From: Drosophila persimilis
Taxonomy: Eukaryota; Arthropoda; Insecta; Diptera; Drosophilidae
Direction: 5' to 3'
Assembly: GCF_003286085.1 (NCBI RefSeq)
Contig: NW_020825294.1
Location: 13,662,501 to 13,726,500 of the forward strand
DNA length: 64,000 bases
The translations under genes and the position numbers were made by a program. How positions within the stretch are numbered: position 1 is the first letter of the stretch; every line of letters begins with the position of its first letter. A model generated the notes under the pieces. The model saw only the letters and a program-made list of their open reading frames with translations. It did not search any database and was not told the origin of the DNA. Positions 29,220-41,165 of the stretch are shown here, piece after piece.

Positions 29220-31344
29220 TGTGTTCAGGGCCCCAAAATCCAATCTCGAAGATTCGTTGGGAACCCTCGAGCTTGTGAATAAGCAGATCATGGTTCACAG
29301 AATCTAATGCCTTGAAGTCCGTAAAAACTACATCCGTCTGCAAAACACTTTGAAAACCACGGTAAATTAGGTTAGAAAACTGAAGAAGGTTAGTCGATGT
29401 TGAACGATGTCTGAAAAAACCGTGTTGCAACGGAGATATCAAGCTGCAACAAGATGTTGCAGTTGCCAGGTGACCAGGAACTTAAGAGGCTTCGGGATGG
29501 CGGAAAGATTTGCGTTACCACGATAGTTTTCAATATTTGATCTTGAACCTTTTTTGTGAAGCGGAATGATGTAGGACTCATTCCAAATTACTGGGAGACA
29601 AGACTGTTCCAAAGAGAGGTTGAAGAGGAAGGTCAAGGGTTTGCTAGGGGACTACTGTTATCCTGAGGTAGATGGTACGGATACGGAGTGGACGCGTTGT
29701 AAATATAAGACCGTTGTTTGGAAAAAGGTAGCAAATAAATTTGCAATACCAACAGCAGAAGCTTCTGTTTTGTTCTGGTAGTGAAGAGAAGTTAGCTTCC
29801 TTCGTGTTAATGAACTAAAAGAATTTTTTAGGATTACTACGAAAGTTGTGTACTACATTGTGCAAGGTATTGATTATAGCACTGACTATTGACGGCAAAG
29901 AACAGAGAGGGAGCGGAGGATTATAGTGCTAAGGCCAACGTGGAGCCCTACGTCTGGTACTTTTTATAGATCCTGGATTTATTATTTTTTAAGTATAAAT
30001 GATATTGGGCTTGCTCTGGATCTCGTAGCTAGAGAAGCATCGTTAACAAACGTGAGGTCAAGAAGTCTATCCCAAGGGAAATATCCGTTAGCCCATTGAT
30101 AAAGTCATTGTGGCAATTGGGAAACAACAGGTTAGCGTCATCCCAAGGCAGCCAAGAAAGAAAAGGGAGGTTAAAGTCCCCCATGACAATAATATGTTCA
30201 TTGCAACCTAATGCAGATACGACAGTATTAATTGCTGAGAAATGGTTTAAGTAAACCTCAGCATCAGGCCTGGGAGGAATGTAAGAGCAGGTTTAATAAC
30301 AAAATGCCGAATCAACACGATCTTTGACTGCAATAAATTAAATTCCATGGATGTTATTGAATGGGAATAACTCAGATAAGAAATCAGATTTAACTTCAAT
30401 CAAAACCCCATCAGCGAAAGATGAGCGGTCTATTATATAAATAGTGTAACTATCAATGAAAATTTCATGATCATTGACAGAAGAGTTAAGCCAGAATTCG
30501 GTAAAAGCGATGGCATCGAAATCAAAAGACCAACAAACTGCGAACGTTCTGATAGTGAATATAAATATGGAACATCAGTTTTTTGGAGCAGCAGGTTCGG
30601 TAATTCTGGGACTCGAGTTCGAATCTTTGTGAAGGAACTTGTGCATAATTGTATGCTCAGGCCATTGACGGTTCAAGACATTTAGATAGTAAAGAATCAG
30701 AGAGAAGAATTTTAAAGGATGATATTTTGCGCTCATGTTTAAATGTAAATTTAGTCACAACTATATTATCAGGCGAAGAGTTAAGTTTAGAGAAAGATGT
30801 TGTTTAACATCCTCCGTTGTAGCCTCAGGAATATGACGGGAAACTGGCTTTCCGAGGGTCCACTGCTCAAAGTCGAAGTCCCGAGCGAGATCGAGATGGT
30901 GGAGCCACTCCCAAAAGAGATCTCGGTCCTGGGGCAGAAACATTGGCAGCAACGGGTGGAGCAGAATTTGGCAAGACATCACCAGCAACCAATACATCCG
31001 CACTAGGAGCTGATGCTGATGGGAACTAGGATGCTCGAAGGAAGCACATTGCTCGGTGTAAAAAACCCGGAGCTGCCGTTGGCGGATTTACTGCTAACGG
31101 CGTACCAATCGGATTAGGTTGCAAGAGATTGGTATCATTATGCCGAGAACAAACTTCGATTCAAGGGTAGAAATGTATCGTTGAGAGCCACGAATTGTAT
31201 CCGGACATCCAGAAACCCAGTTCGAAACCCCTGTCTCATGAAAGTGCTAATTTTTTTCTCCATCTCCCGACAAGCCAAACATGACCAAGACAGACAAATA
31301 CGTTTCGAGATCAGATCGATTAGCCGGCCAAAATTTCAATTCAG
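29220..31344 (-). mobile_element. LINE family A, heavily deleted copy
   Basis: Minus-strand pieces matching the copy at 12273-14850. RT from AFDS..NH back through PLHKKGSRSNIENYRGN is at 29220-29640. The region between endonuclease and RT is at 29640-29995, shortened. The endonuclease region is at about 29995-30440 (including the GDFNLP equivalent near 30180). The ORF1/leader region is at 30440-31340. Bases 30370-31198 are absent from the 12-14 kb copy, so this copy preserves part of the element lost there. Many stops. Confidence 0.75.
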
Positions 31345-31480
31345 CCGTTATAAATACAAGTATTGTAAATAGGGAAATAAATAGATCATAAAATTAAAAT
31401 AGGAAGAGACAATGAAGTTGGTACCGCGTTACCGCTTAAGAGCTACCGCCTAACATACATTTGCAATCACCCAACTGAAG
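31345..31480 (+). repeat. LTR-like fragment (first copy)
   Basis: Shares with 33690-33840 the blocks GAGACAATGAAGT, AAGAGCTACCGC, TAACATACATTTGC and CACCC.ACTGAAGCAA. The shared unit looks like an LTR end (…TAACA) plus adjacent leader of a BEL/Pao-type element whose integrase fragment lies at 33240-33640. Boundaries are uncertain. Confidence 0.45.
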
Positions 31481-32189
31481 CAACGATGTTTAGAAAAATC
31501 CGGCGCAGAGTTTAGTAGGGGCTCGTATCTTCCTTCTGATCGTCCGGTCGGTGTTGATATAGGTTGCGGAGGTTTAAGTGCGTTCCGAGGAGAAGATGCG
31601 CTGTGGAGGCTTAAGTGCGCTCCGAGAAGAAGTGAGGATGCGGAGGGTGAAGGACACTCCGAGAGGGAGGGGAGGCGGAGGATGAAGTACACCTCGAGCG
31701 GGATGTAAGGATCGCTTGAGCTGTTGGTTGTCGCCACCAATGCTTACCTACCCACTGGCCGGAGCCGAACTGAGCCGTACTTGCGTGTTCCTAACGCGTC
31801 TTGTGCGGATTAGCTGGTAATGCTGGTGTGACCGTTGGTGGAGATGATATTGGCACACTGGCCATTATCATCTGTAGGTGTGGTTTTATGTTTCTTTTTT
31901 GTTTTATTTTGTTTGTTTGTTTATTTTTATTGTAATAGCATGGCAGGTCTTCAAGTATTTTGTCTCTTATGTACTAATGGGGGCTGTGATAGTCTTATTC
32001 CTACTTATGCCTATTCCGGGGTCTTTATGTTTGTTTCTTCTTATGTTCTATTGGTGTGCCGCCGGCACTTGGGTTTGAAAAGTAAATGAACATTTACCCA
32101 AACGTTTGAGTATTCGTGTGAAGGGAAGAGTATTATAGGATGCCAACGCCAAAGTTTACAGCTTATTTCGATTCTTGGGATGCAGTATG
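31481..32189 (+). other. Unassigned block with hydrophobic ORF
   Basis: The left half is GC-rich with an imperfect repeated phrase (TTAAGTGCGTTCCGAGGAGAAG / TTAAGTGCGCTCCGAGAAGAAG, around 31580-31640). At 31878-32078 a 66-codon frame is almost entirely hydrophobic, with two to three potential membrane segments (FLFYFVCLFIFIVIAW; VLMGAVIVLFLLM). I do not recognise it. It may be part of the surrounding retroelement or chance. Confidence 0.35.
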
Positions 32190-33170
32190 TCGATTGAGCC
32201 ATGTCTGTCTGTCCGTCTGTCCGTCCGTCCGTCCGTCCGTCTGTCCATCCCGATTAGCGCCTAGATCTCAGAGACTATAAGAGCTAAAGCAACGATGTTT
32301 TGGATCCAGACTTCTGTGATGTGTCACTGCTACAAGAATATTTTAAAACTTCGCCCCGCCTCTTCCCGAACCCACAAAGGGCGAAAATCTGTTGCATCCA
32401 CAATTTCGGCTATACGAGAAAACTAAAAACACAGAATCGTAGAAGATGACCATATCTTTTAGACTGCAGAATATGAATTGGATCGTATTTTTATTATAGC
32501 CAGAATTAAGAAAACAATTTCACTCTTTTTCGCTCTGTCTCTCTCTCTAACACACAGGTTTCATGGTCGGTTTTGCCAATTGCAAAATATGAGTTCAAGG
32601 ATCTCAGAACCCATAAAAGCTAGAGCAATCAAATTTGGTATCCACACTCCTGTGATATCGGACCTTGACCGTTTTATGTCAAAATTTCGCCACACCCCCT
32701 TCCGCCCCCGCAAAGGACGAAAATCTGGGGCATCCACAAATCTCAGAGACTATTAAGGCTAGAGTAACCAAATTTGGTATCCGCACTCCTGTTAGATCTC
32801 ACTATAAAACGTATATCTCAAAATTTCGCCCCACCGCCTTCCGCCCCCACAAAGGGGCATCTGTTGCATCCACAATATTGCAGATTCGAGAAAACTAAAA
32901 ACGCAGAATAATAGACAACGACCATATCTATCAGATTGCTGAATCTGGATCAGATCAGATCATTTTTATAGCCAAAAGGAACAAATCAATTTGCAGTGGC
33001 TACGCAGCGCCCGACGTCACGCTCAGACTGATTTTCTGTCTCTCTCGCACGCACTCTTTGTCGTGTCGCTTAATATTAGCGGCGTCTGCCGGAGGAGAGC
33101 CATACTGACTTAGTATCGGGTATAACTGTAGAGTTGCGGTGTCCGCAGCAACTCACAACGTTCCCCCTCG
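32190..33170 (-). mobile_element. DINE-1-like element, 3'-truncated
   Basis: Reverse-oriented copy ending with CCCCCTCG next to a T-run at 33171. It has the (GTCY)n tract at 32206-32252 and the usual interior. The 3' terminal hairpin end (which would lie left of 32190) is missing. It is inserted within or beside BEL/Pao remnants. Confidence 0.85.
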
Positions 33171-33189
33171 TTTTTTTTTTCTTCTGTCA

Positions 33190-33640
33190 TTCAAAAGCTT
33201 TATCGCAAGACGTGACGTTTCTCAGGGGATGTATCTCGAAAAAAGTAACAACTGCAGAAAGCGTTCGAGGAGCAGCAGCCCAACCTGAGAACGTTCGCAG
33301 TAGAGCAAGGGGTGAAAGTGCATTCTCCCACTGGCAGCGCACTTTGGCGGCTTGTGGGAGGCGGCCCTCAAGTCGGCGAAGCAAATCGTCGTCTGGCAGA
33401 TCGCCGACGCCGCGCTCACGGAGAGCGAAGTTCGAAAGGTGTTGGCCGAGGCAGAGACCATTTTGAACTCCAGACCACTTACTCTGGCCAACACAAATCC
33501 CAACGACATAGAGGTACTCATGCCAGGCCATTTGTTGATCGGCCAGGCCCTTAGCGCGCTGCCGCAACTGTACGAGCCAGACGTACTGAGGAGCGGATGG
33601 AAAGGTCAGGGTGGCAGAGGTGCGGATAGGAGGGGGCGTC
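33190..33640 (+). pseudogene. BEL/Pao integrase C-terminal fragment
   Basis: A short first part (about 33260-33350, including NLRTFAVEQGVKVHSPTGSA) changes frame near 33350. It continues as LWEAALKSAKQIV, ETILNSRPLTLANTNPNDIE and PGHLLIGQALSALPQL, the region around and after the catalytic Glu of BEL/Pao integrase. GC content is distinctly higher than in neighbours. The element differs from those at 579-7811 and 46243-48690. Confidence 0.85.
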
Positions 33641-34020
33641 ATTAAGCCCCTACCAGCGGATTGAATACCGACGTGCGGTATTTAACGGCGGCCGGAATTT
33701 CGATACATCAGTTAAATTAAAATATATATAGAGAAATAAATAGTTCCCAAAATTGAAGCAAGTAGAGACAATGAAGTCGTTACCGCCTAAGAGCTACCGC
33801 TTAACATACATTTGCTATCACCCGACTGAAGCAAAGATGGTTAGCAACATCCGCCGCATTATAGCCTGGCTGAAAATAAAATTGAAACAAGTCGTCAAAT
33901 CGAAGTTACTAAAAAACGGTCGTGTTTTCGTCCCGTTCTTCGCGGCCTACAACTCTGGTCCACGCCTCGAGTCCCCGTTGTCCCAAGCCTAATTAAAGGC
34001 ATTTAAATTGACATATAATA
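33641..34020 (+). repeat. LTR-like fragment (second copy) and leader
   Basis: Matches 31345-31480 through the …ACCGCTTAACA end and TACATTTGC…ACTGAAGCAA. Downstream, 33753-33992 is open for 79 codons with a lysine-rich stretch (AWLKIKLKQVVKSKLLKNGR) that I do not recognise. Confidence 0.4.
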
Positions 34021-36430
34021 ATCTCGCAAAATTAAAAAAATAATCGTGAGTTTAGTGATATCGATATGTTATGGTTGTGTAACGATCGGCTTCTGCCTCA
34101 GTGACCTTTTTACTTTCCTGGGTATACGAGCGTTCTTTTTTTCTTGTAAACTCACAAATTTGTGGTTATGTAACGGTATTTAACTATAAAATTGCAGTTG
34201 GGACTGATGGCCGCATCTTTGCTTCGCTCCGCCTATCAATTATTATTTTCGGTGATTTTAGGATAGTAAATGCATTCTATAAACGTTTATTGTGTTTGTA
34301 ACTGATCGTCCATTCCGTTTGCTATATGGGCATAATCAGTACTCGTGTTTTCCTGTATTTATTCCTAATTTTAATCCAATTTGTTCAATCTTAGCTACCC
34401 CGTCACCCCGGTACACTCTCTCTGAGCCGATCTCTATTTTTATCTACGCTTTAACCACTTCTGCATACATACCAACATGTCCGACGCTTTGTGTTTTTCT
34501 CGTCTCTTTGTACAAACTTTGATATTTTGATCTGTATTATTGCTTGTGCTATTTGATTTGTATTAGGTTAGGTTAGGTTACCCCGGACGGCCCTCAGCGG
34601 GGCCACGCATAGGCCAATCTGGCCCTTAGTTTTTCGGATAGGGGGGGTGTATGAACCGTCGCGGGAGTGTTTATGTGGTTTTAAAGTCCCCGAGAATCGA
34701 GGTGTTTTTAGCATAGGCCAGCAGCTCCTGTTGCGTCCTTTTGGAGGCATCTTCCAGTGATGCCAGCACTGGGGCGCCCAGGTATCTCATCCTTGCCCTT
34801 GAGAGAGCTTGATTTGTATTAGTTCTGACTTAAAGTCATCGCTCAAGCATTATCCTTAATTAATTTCACGCCTTTTCCTATTTTTATTTTCAACCTTCCA
34901 CCCCTCTGCTGGTTGTGCCGACTTGGAGGACGCATAGTCGACCTCATAAAAAAACTGCGGTCTCAACGGTTCTTGTTTGGACTGCAGAGCTATTGAGAAC
35001 GACATGCGGGTTTTTATGAGACAGACTTATAATGAATTCGAGGCCCTCAACTCAGGATTCAAAATACTCCAGGATAATTTTCTCGCGATGTAGTCTTATT
35101 TAAAAAATATTAAAATTGTTGACTCTGCCAAACTCTAATACGGTCCCGGAATCACCCGCATACCAAGTTCGATCACCGTCACAAATTAATTTTGATGCTT
35201 GGATCTTGGATTTAATGTTTCTATTGCACCGACTACGACTGCGGCCTTCAACCTCAACTGCCATAATTACTGTTTTTCTACTAGCACCTCTATGTACAAA
35301 CTCCCCGTCTCAACGAATAATTCTGTGACCCCTCCATCTGTTCTTACTGCGGCTGTTTCTCTAAAATTTGTTTTTATTTCTCGACTGATGGCATCGGCTA
35401 CGAAGGTCATGGTCCGAGATCTTATACTGTCTAAACTTAACATATGTAGATAGTTCCGCGGGTTTTGTAGTTACTAAATTTAACAACAAGGTTAAGCGAA
35501 ACATCTTCTCTTTTAAAATGTTCGTCCCGGATACATACTAATAGTGCACATTTTGAGGAAGATATTTCCGAAACCTTTCGTCACTCTTCAATCTCTGATT
35601 CCGTTCTGACATAATATCCCAACTCTTTTCTATCCAAGCGCATAACAGTATCGAAATACCAGTAGTTAAACTTCGACTCGATAAGTCTATATATATCGTG
35701 CTCTATTATTTTCAACTTGCATGCTTCACGCAGCTCATTTTTAATCTGTTTCGTACCAATTTAATGAGTCGGATTGTCTCATCGTCCTTGGATATTTTAA
35801 TCTTCCAAATATTTCCTGGTCTCCATCAACTGACTCTAACCAGAATCTTTCAAGATGGCTGATTTTATCTCTTTGAAAGGCGTACTTTCTCTGATCGAAT
35901 GGTCATTCCTCATCGTTTTTTAAGAGATCTACACCACTGTTTTTCCCTACTTTCATACCTTTGTTCCATTAGTTTCCCCTCTCAGAAATCTTTCTTGAAC
36001 TATTTGGTTCACTCCGCGGCAAATAAACCTAAGGAAAATAAAATCTTGTTTAAATAAGATGTTTAAACTGTCTGGCTCGCAGTACAATTTTGCTAAGTAT
36101 TCAATTGCAAAATCGAAATTTTCCATTTGTAATACCTTATGCTATAACAGTTATTTGGCTAAATGCAAGCTCAACTTTAAACGAGATCATAAAAAATTCT
36201 TTAAGTTTGTTAACTCGACGCGTAATTCATCACAATACTCCTCTTCTTTACTTATGGTACTTATGCAGATTGCAATTCCGATATTTCTAAGCAATTGGCT
36301 TCATTTTTGCAACTTTGCTATTCTTCTTCTTCTAATAACCTGCCCTCTACTCTCGCCTCACCAAACGACAATCCCGCCACTCACTCTTATCCGATCTCTT
36401 TAAATAGTTCAAGTTGTATCCATCCCCCCA
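34021..36430 (+). mobile_element. LINE family C, 5' half
   Basis: Plus-strand, strongly decayed. About 34880-35100 corresponds to an ORF1 end similar to family A (a segment with MRVFMRQT-like text). The stretch at 35700-36040 resembles the endonuclease region, and 36060-36300 resembles the endonuclease-RT linker (CYNSYLAKCKLNFKRDHKKFF). It stops at about 36430, and the 3' half in the same orientation is 41167-42255. A small LINE is nested at 34567-34808. Confidence 0.6.
34553..34822 (-). mobile_element. 5'-truncated LOA/R1-type LINE with TTAGG-like tail
   Basis: Insert 34567-34808 flanked by a perfect 14-bp duplication TTGATTTGTATTAG (34553-34566, 34809-34822). On the minus strand it encodes the end of an RT ORF (MRYLGAPVLASLEDASKR, then QQELLAYAKN) and a short 3' UTR that ends in repeated AACCT units, seen on the plus strand as GGTTAGGTTAGGTTA. 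The tail resembles the arthropod TTAGG telomere repeat. Confidence 0.8.
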
Positions 36431-36502
36431 TTTATTGATTATTATGGCCATTTAACTAACTAAGGACAGTTAAACTGTGTCAAAATAGGAATGTACAAAT
36501 CA

Positions 36503-38148
36503 TAAAATTATCAGCTACTGGAAAGTTAGGTACACAATACAAGGCAGAAGAAAGTTAACTTACATTATTTACTAAAGAAGATTTTACTTTGGAAGCGCAA
36601 GTATCAAAGGAAAAAAAATGGAAAAATTTATTGTAGTCGCGGCAAAGGCTACGAAAAGATTCATGGTCAGAGTAGTTTGAAGGACAGAGAGGAAGACGGA
36701 GAGGAAAGTAATGCCTAGTCGGCCGGGATGGGACAGTAATACTGATAAGGCTAAAGATGGCCGAGGGTTCAACCTCGCCCTGGAGAAGTTTATGAAGAAA
36801 GAGAATTCCTACGTACGGCTTCCTACGGCTTTCAAGAGAGTGCAAGTTAATGAGACGAGAGGGGTCCCAACTAAGGAATTATTTTTGAACGGACTCAAGC
36901 ATATCTTGATATTTTTGGTAATGGGGAGACCAGATACAGGAACCATATTCCAAGATAGGCCGTACAAGAGACACGTAGAGTAGTTTAGACAGAAAATTCC
37001 CTCGACCAGCTTTTGATAAAGCCAAGGACTCCTTTGGCTTTATTCGAAATAGCGGATATATGAGAATTAAAACTTAAGTTTGGTACGAAAATAATGCCTA
37101 AGTCACTAACTTTGTACAGGCGTTGCAAGGAAATGTTATTAATTGTGAAGTCAAAAAGGTAAGGCTTGTTGCGATGGAAGGTCATGACGTTACATTTGGA
37201 AATGTTAAGAGGAAGCGTTAATAATATACCAACTGTTAAGAGCATCGAGATCCGATTGAAGAAATAACGGGGACACCGGATCGCTGTAGGAAAAACATAG
37301 CTTGACATCATCAGCATACATTAGTGAACTGTGACTGGTGAATTAGTTAAATCTTGGGGAAAATCATTGATATAGAGGTTATATTAAGGGCCCGAAATGG
37401 CTACCTTGCGGCACAACCGAAGAGACAAAACCTGGTTTAGAAAGAGAAGATTGGAAGCCGACATGCTGAGAACGATTGCAAAGGTACTCATTAGTCCAGA
37501 GAAGAAGTTTGGTCGGAAATCCTAGTAGAGATATTTTATGGATGAGGATATTGAAATCCGGCAGTTACATAGGAGTCAACGTTTTAGAAATCCGTGCTGT
37601 GATTCTGAGAAGTAATCATTTTTTGGAAGAGTTTAGGAATTTTTTTATTAAATTAACAAATCATCTGTGGCGGAATATGAAAATTTAAAAGTTACCTAAA
37701 TTTAAGTGATTATAAATATTGCATGCAATTAGTTTAAGAGACAGTTCAGGGGATAGGGTTTGGCAGAGGGAGTTATAATTATGGCATAAAACCCTAAAAT
37801 GTTCATGATCAGCATAATTAGACCTACATATGGGTAAACGGATAGGTCTAAAAGTACGGGTAGGTTTAGATGGAACGGCCAAGACAATCTGACCCAAGAG
37901 AATTTGGGAGTCAACAGTCCCGAGAAGGAGCTTGTGCACGAACATAACGCCATTGCATATTCTGCGATGGTGCAACGACGGCAGGTCAATAAGATTTACC
38001 CTAGACCGGTAGGGTGGCAAGATTCTACCCGAGTCCCAGTTAAAGTTGCGAAGGGAAAAAATTAAAAATTGCTTTTGCACGGATTCAATAACAACCTGCT
38101 GCTCTATATACTGCGGGCTCCACACACAAGAACAATACTCCAATATCC
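36503..38148 (-). repeat. Left arm of large inverted duplication
   Basis: Reverse complement of 40709-42255. Reading leftwards it contains the LINE A 3' end (38148 to about 37640, ILPPYRSRVNLIDLPSLHHR and A-rich tail) joined to LINE C RT and 3' end (37630-36503, including NISKCNVMTFHRNKP and LHKLLQGEVE). Two long translated stretches (70 and 110 residues) are identical in both arms. The arms differ by short deletions in the right arm and few substitutions. Confidence 0.92.
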
Positions 38149-41100
38149 CTGGAGTGTACACAATCTGGTGGTACCGACAGTTCCATGGCTCCTTGTCACA
38201 TAAAGTGTTTTCGCAAAACAAACTTTATCGATTTAGATCTACATCTCTCGCGTGTTGATTGGTCGTTTCTTTATTCATTACCGAACATAGATGCAACTGT
38301 TAACTCGTTTTATAGTTCTATTTACTCCGCCCTTAATACTTTTGTTCCAGATATCACTGTACCTGTATTGTCTAAGCCTCCCTGGTTCTCCAAGTATTTG
38401 TCATACTTAAAAAACGAGGGGGAACGTTGTGAGTTGCTGCGGACACCGCAACTCTACGGTTATTCCCGATACTAAGTCAGTATGGCTCTCCTCCGGCAGA
38501 CGCCGCTAATATTAAACGACACGACAAAGAGTGCGTGCGAGAGAGACAGAAAATCAGTCTGAGCGTGACGTCGGGTGCTGCGTAGCCACTGCAAATTGAT
38601 TTGTTCCTTTTGGCTATAAAAATGATCTGATCTGATCTGATCCAGATTCAGCAATCTGATAGATATGGTCATTATCTATGATTCTGCGTTTTTAGTTTTC
38701 TCGAATGTGCAATATTGTGGATGCAACAGATTTTCGTCCTTTGTGTGGGCGGAAGGGGTGGGGCGAAATTTTGAGATATACGTTTTATAGTGAAATCTAA
38801 CAGGAGTACGGACACTAAATTTGGTTACTCTAGCCTTTATACTCTCTGAGATTTGTGAATATCCCCAGATTTGCATCCTTTGCGGGGACGGAAGGGGATG
38901 TGGGGAAATTTTGAAACAAACTCGTCTCGGTCTGATATATTAGGAGTGTGGATACCAAATTTGGTTGCTCTAGCTTTTATAGTCTCTGAGATCTAGGCGC
39001 TAATGTTTTACTCTAAGCAAAGCCGCCTATGAAATTGTTTTCTTGATGCTGGCTATAATAATAATACGATCCAATTTAGATTCTGTAGTCTAAAAGATAT
39101 GGTCATTCTCTACGATTCTGCGTTTTTGGTTTTCTCGTATCTTTAAAAATGTGGATGCCACAGATTTTCGTCCTTTTTGGGGGCGGAAGTGGGCGGGGCA
39201 AAGTTTTGAAATATTTTTGTAGCAGTGACATATTACAGAAGTCTGGATCCAAAACATCGTTGCTCTAGCTCTTATAGTCTTTGAGCACTAGGCGCTGAAG
39301 GGGACGGAGAGACGGACGGACGGACAGACAGACAGGGCTCAATCGACTCGGCTATTGATGCTGATCAAGAATATATATACTTTATAGGGTCGGAAACGAT
39401 TCCTTCTGGACGTTACACACATCCACTTTTACCACAAATCTAATATACCCCAATACTCATTTTGAGTATCGGGTATAAAAATAATAAATCCCGGCTCTAT
39501 AAAAAGTACCCGAAGTCGGGCTCCACGTCGGCCTTAGCTCTATACTCCTCCGCTCGCTCTCTGTTCCTTGCCGTCAATAGTCAGTGTTATAATCATTACC
39601 TTTCACAATGTAGTAGTAACTTTCGTAGTGATCCTAAAAAATTCTATTCGTTCGTTAACTCTAAGCGCAAGTCAAACGCTTTTCCTCCGTCCCTTCATTA
39701 CCAGAACAAAACAGAAGCTTCTGCTGTTGGTATTGCAAATTTATTCGCTACCTTTTTCCAAACAACGTACTCGTCTCATATTTACAACGCATCCACTCCG
39801 TATCCGTACCAGCTACCTCAAGCTAACAGCATTTTTCTGCCCATTTTCGAGGAAAGCGTTGTTCTGGAAGGTTTGTCATCTATGGACATATCGTTTTCTG
39901 CGGGTCCAGATAAGGTACCAAGTTGCATTTTAAAACACTGTGCCCAGTTCCTTTGCAAACCCTTGATCTTTCTCTTCAACCTCTCCTTGGAACAGTCTTG
40001 TCTCCCAGTAATTTGGAATGAGTCCTACATCATTCCGCTTCACAAAAAAGGTTCAAGATCAAATATTGAAAACTATCGTGGTAACGCAAAGCTTTCCGCC
40101 ATCCCGAAGCCTCTTGAGTTCCTGGTCACCCGGCAACGGCAACATCTTTGTTGCAGCTTGACATCTCCGTCGCAACACGGTTTTTTTAGACATCGTTCAA
40201 CATGGACTAACCTTCTTCAGTTTTCTAACGTAATTTACCGTGGTTTTCAAAGTGTTTTGCAGACGGATGTAGTTTTTACGGACTTCAAGGCATTCGATTC
40301 TGTGAACCATGCTTCTGTTATTTTATTTGTGAATGACCTTCCTCAAGTTATAACATACTCTACTACACTAATGTATGCTGATGATATGAAAATCTGTCTA
40401 TCTTGGTATTGGTATTTGCACACACGCCTTCGACTGGACCTAAGCGAACTACTATTGTGGTGTTCAACTAATCTTCTTTTTCAGAACCTTTCCAAATGCA
40501 AACTTATGACATTTTACCGTCGCGCTCCACATTTTGTCTCATATGTTCTAGGAAATCATGTCCTCGAGCGAATTTCGAGTTCAAATGACCTCGGAGTCCT
40601 GCAACTGTAAATAAAGCTAAGATTGTTTTAGCGTTCATCAAGCGTTGGTCTAAGGAGTTTGACGACCCGTACGTTACGAAACAACTATACATCTCGTTAG
40701 TACGTCCTATATTGGAGTATTGTTCTTGTGTGTGGAGCCCGCAGTATATAGAGCAGCAGGTTGTTATTGAATCCGTGCAAAAGCAATTTTTAATTTTTTC
40801 CCTTCGCAACTTTAACTGGGACTCGGGTAGAATCTTGCCACCCTACCGGTCTAGGCTAAATCTTATTGCAATGGCGTTATGTTCGTGCACAAGCTCCTTC
40901 TCGGGACTGTTGACTCCCAAATTCTCTTGGGTCAGATTGTCTTGGCCGTTCCATCTAAACCTACCCGTACTTTTAGACCTATCCGTTTACCCATATGTAG
41001 GTCTAATTATGCTGATCATGACATAATTATAACTCCCTCTGCCAAACCCTATCCCCTGAACTGTCTCTTAAACTAATTGCATGCAATATTTATAATCACT

Positions 41101-41165
41101 TAAATTTAGGTAACTTTTAAATTTTCATATTCCGCCACAGATGATTTGTTAATTTAATAAAAAAA
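38149..41165 (+). mobile_element. LINE family A, plus-strand copy (interrupted by DINE)
   Basis: Endonuclease C-terminal region at 38185-38409 (MAPCHIKCFRKTNFIDLDLH), interrupted by the DINE insertion 38415-39477. It then continues as NNKSRLYKKYPKSGS through RT (39460-40610: [34 protein letters not shown]) and to the 3' end at 41165. A deletion between AFDSVNH and the next block removes part of RT. The last 450 bp are the inner part of the right arm of the inverted duplication. Confidence 0.88.
38415..39477 (+). mobile_element. DINE-1-like element, full length, defined by empty site
   Basis: 1063 bp with all family features; the (GTCY)n array is short (about 39306-39336). It sits in the A6 run of CTTAAAAAATAATAAATC within LINE A. 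The uninterrupted sequence is present in the other LINE A copy (minus strand near 13505-13530), so the insertion point and element ends can be read directly. Confidence 0.93.

Noticed and set aside
33187-33642. 151-codon minus-strand frame
   Set aside because: It is the antisense of the BEL/Pao integrase fragment, whose plus-strand translation has clear family motifs.
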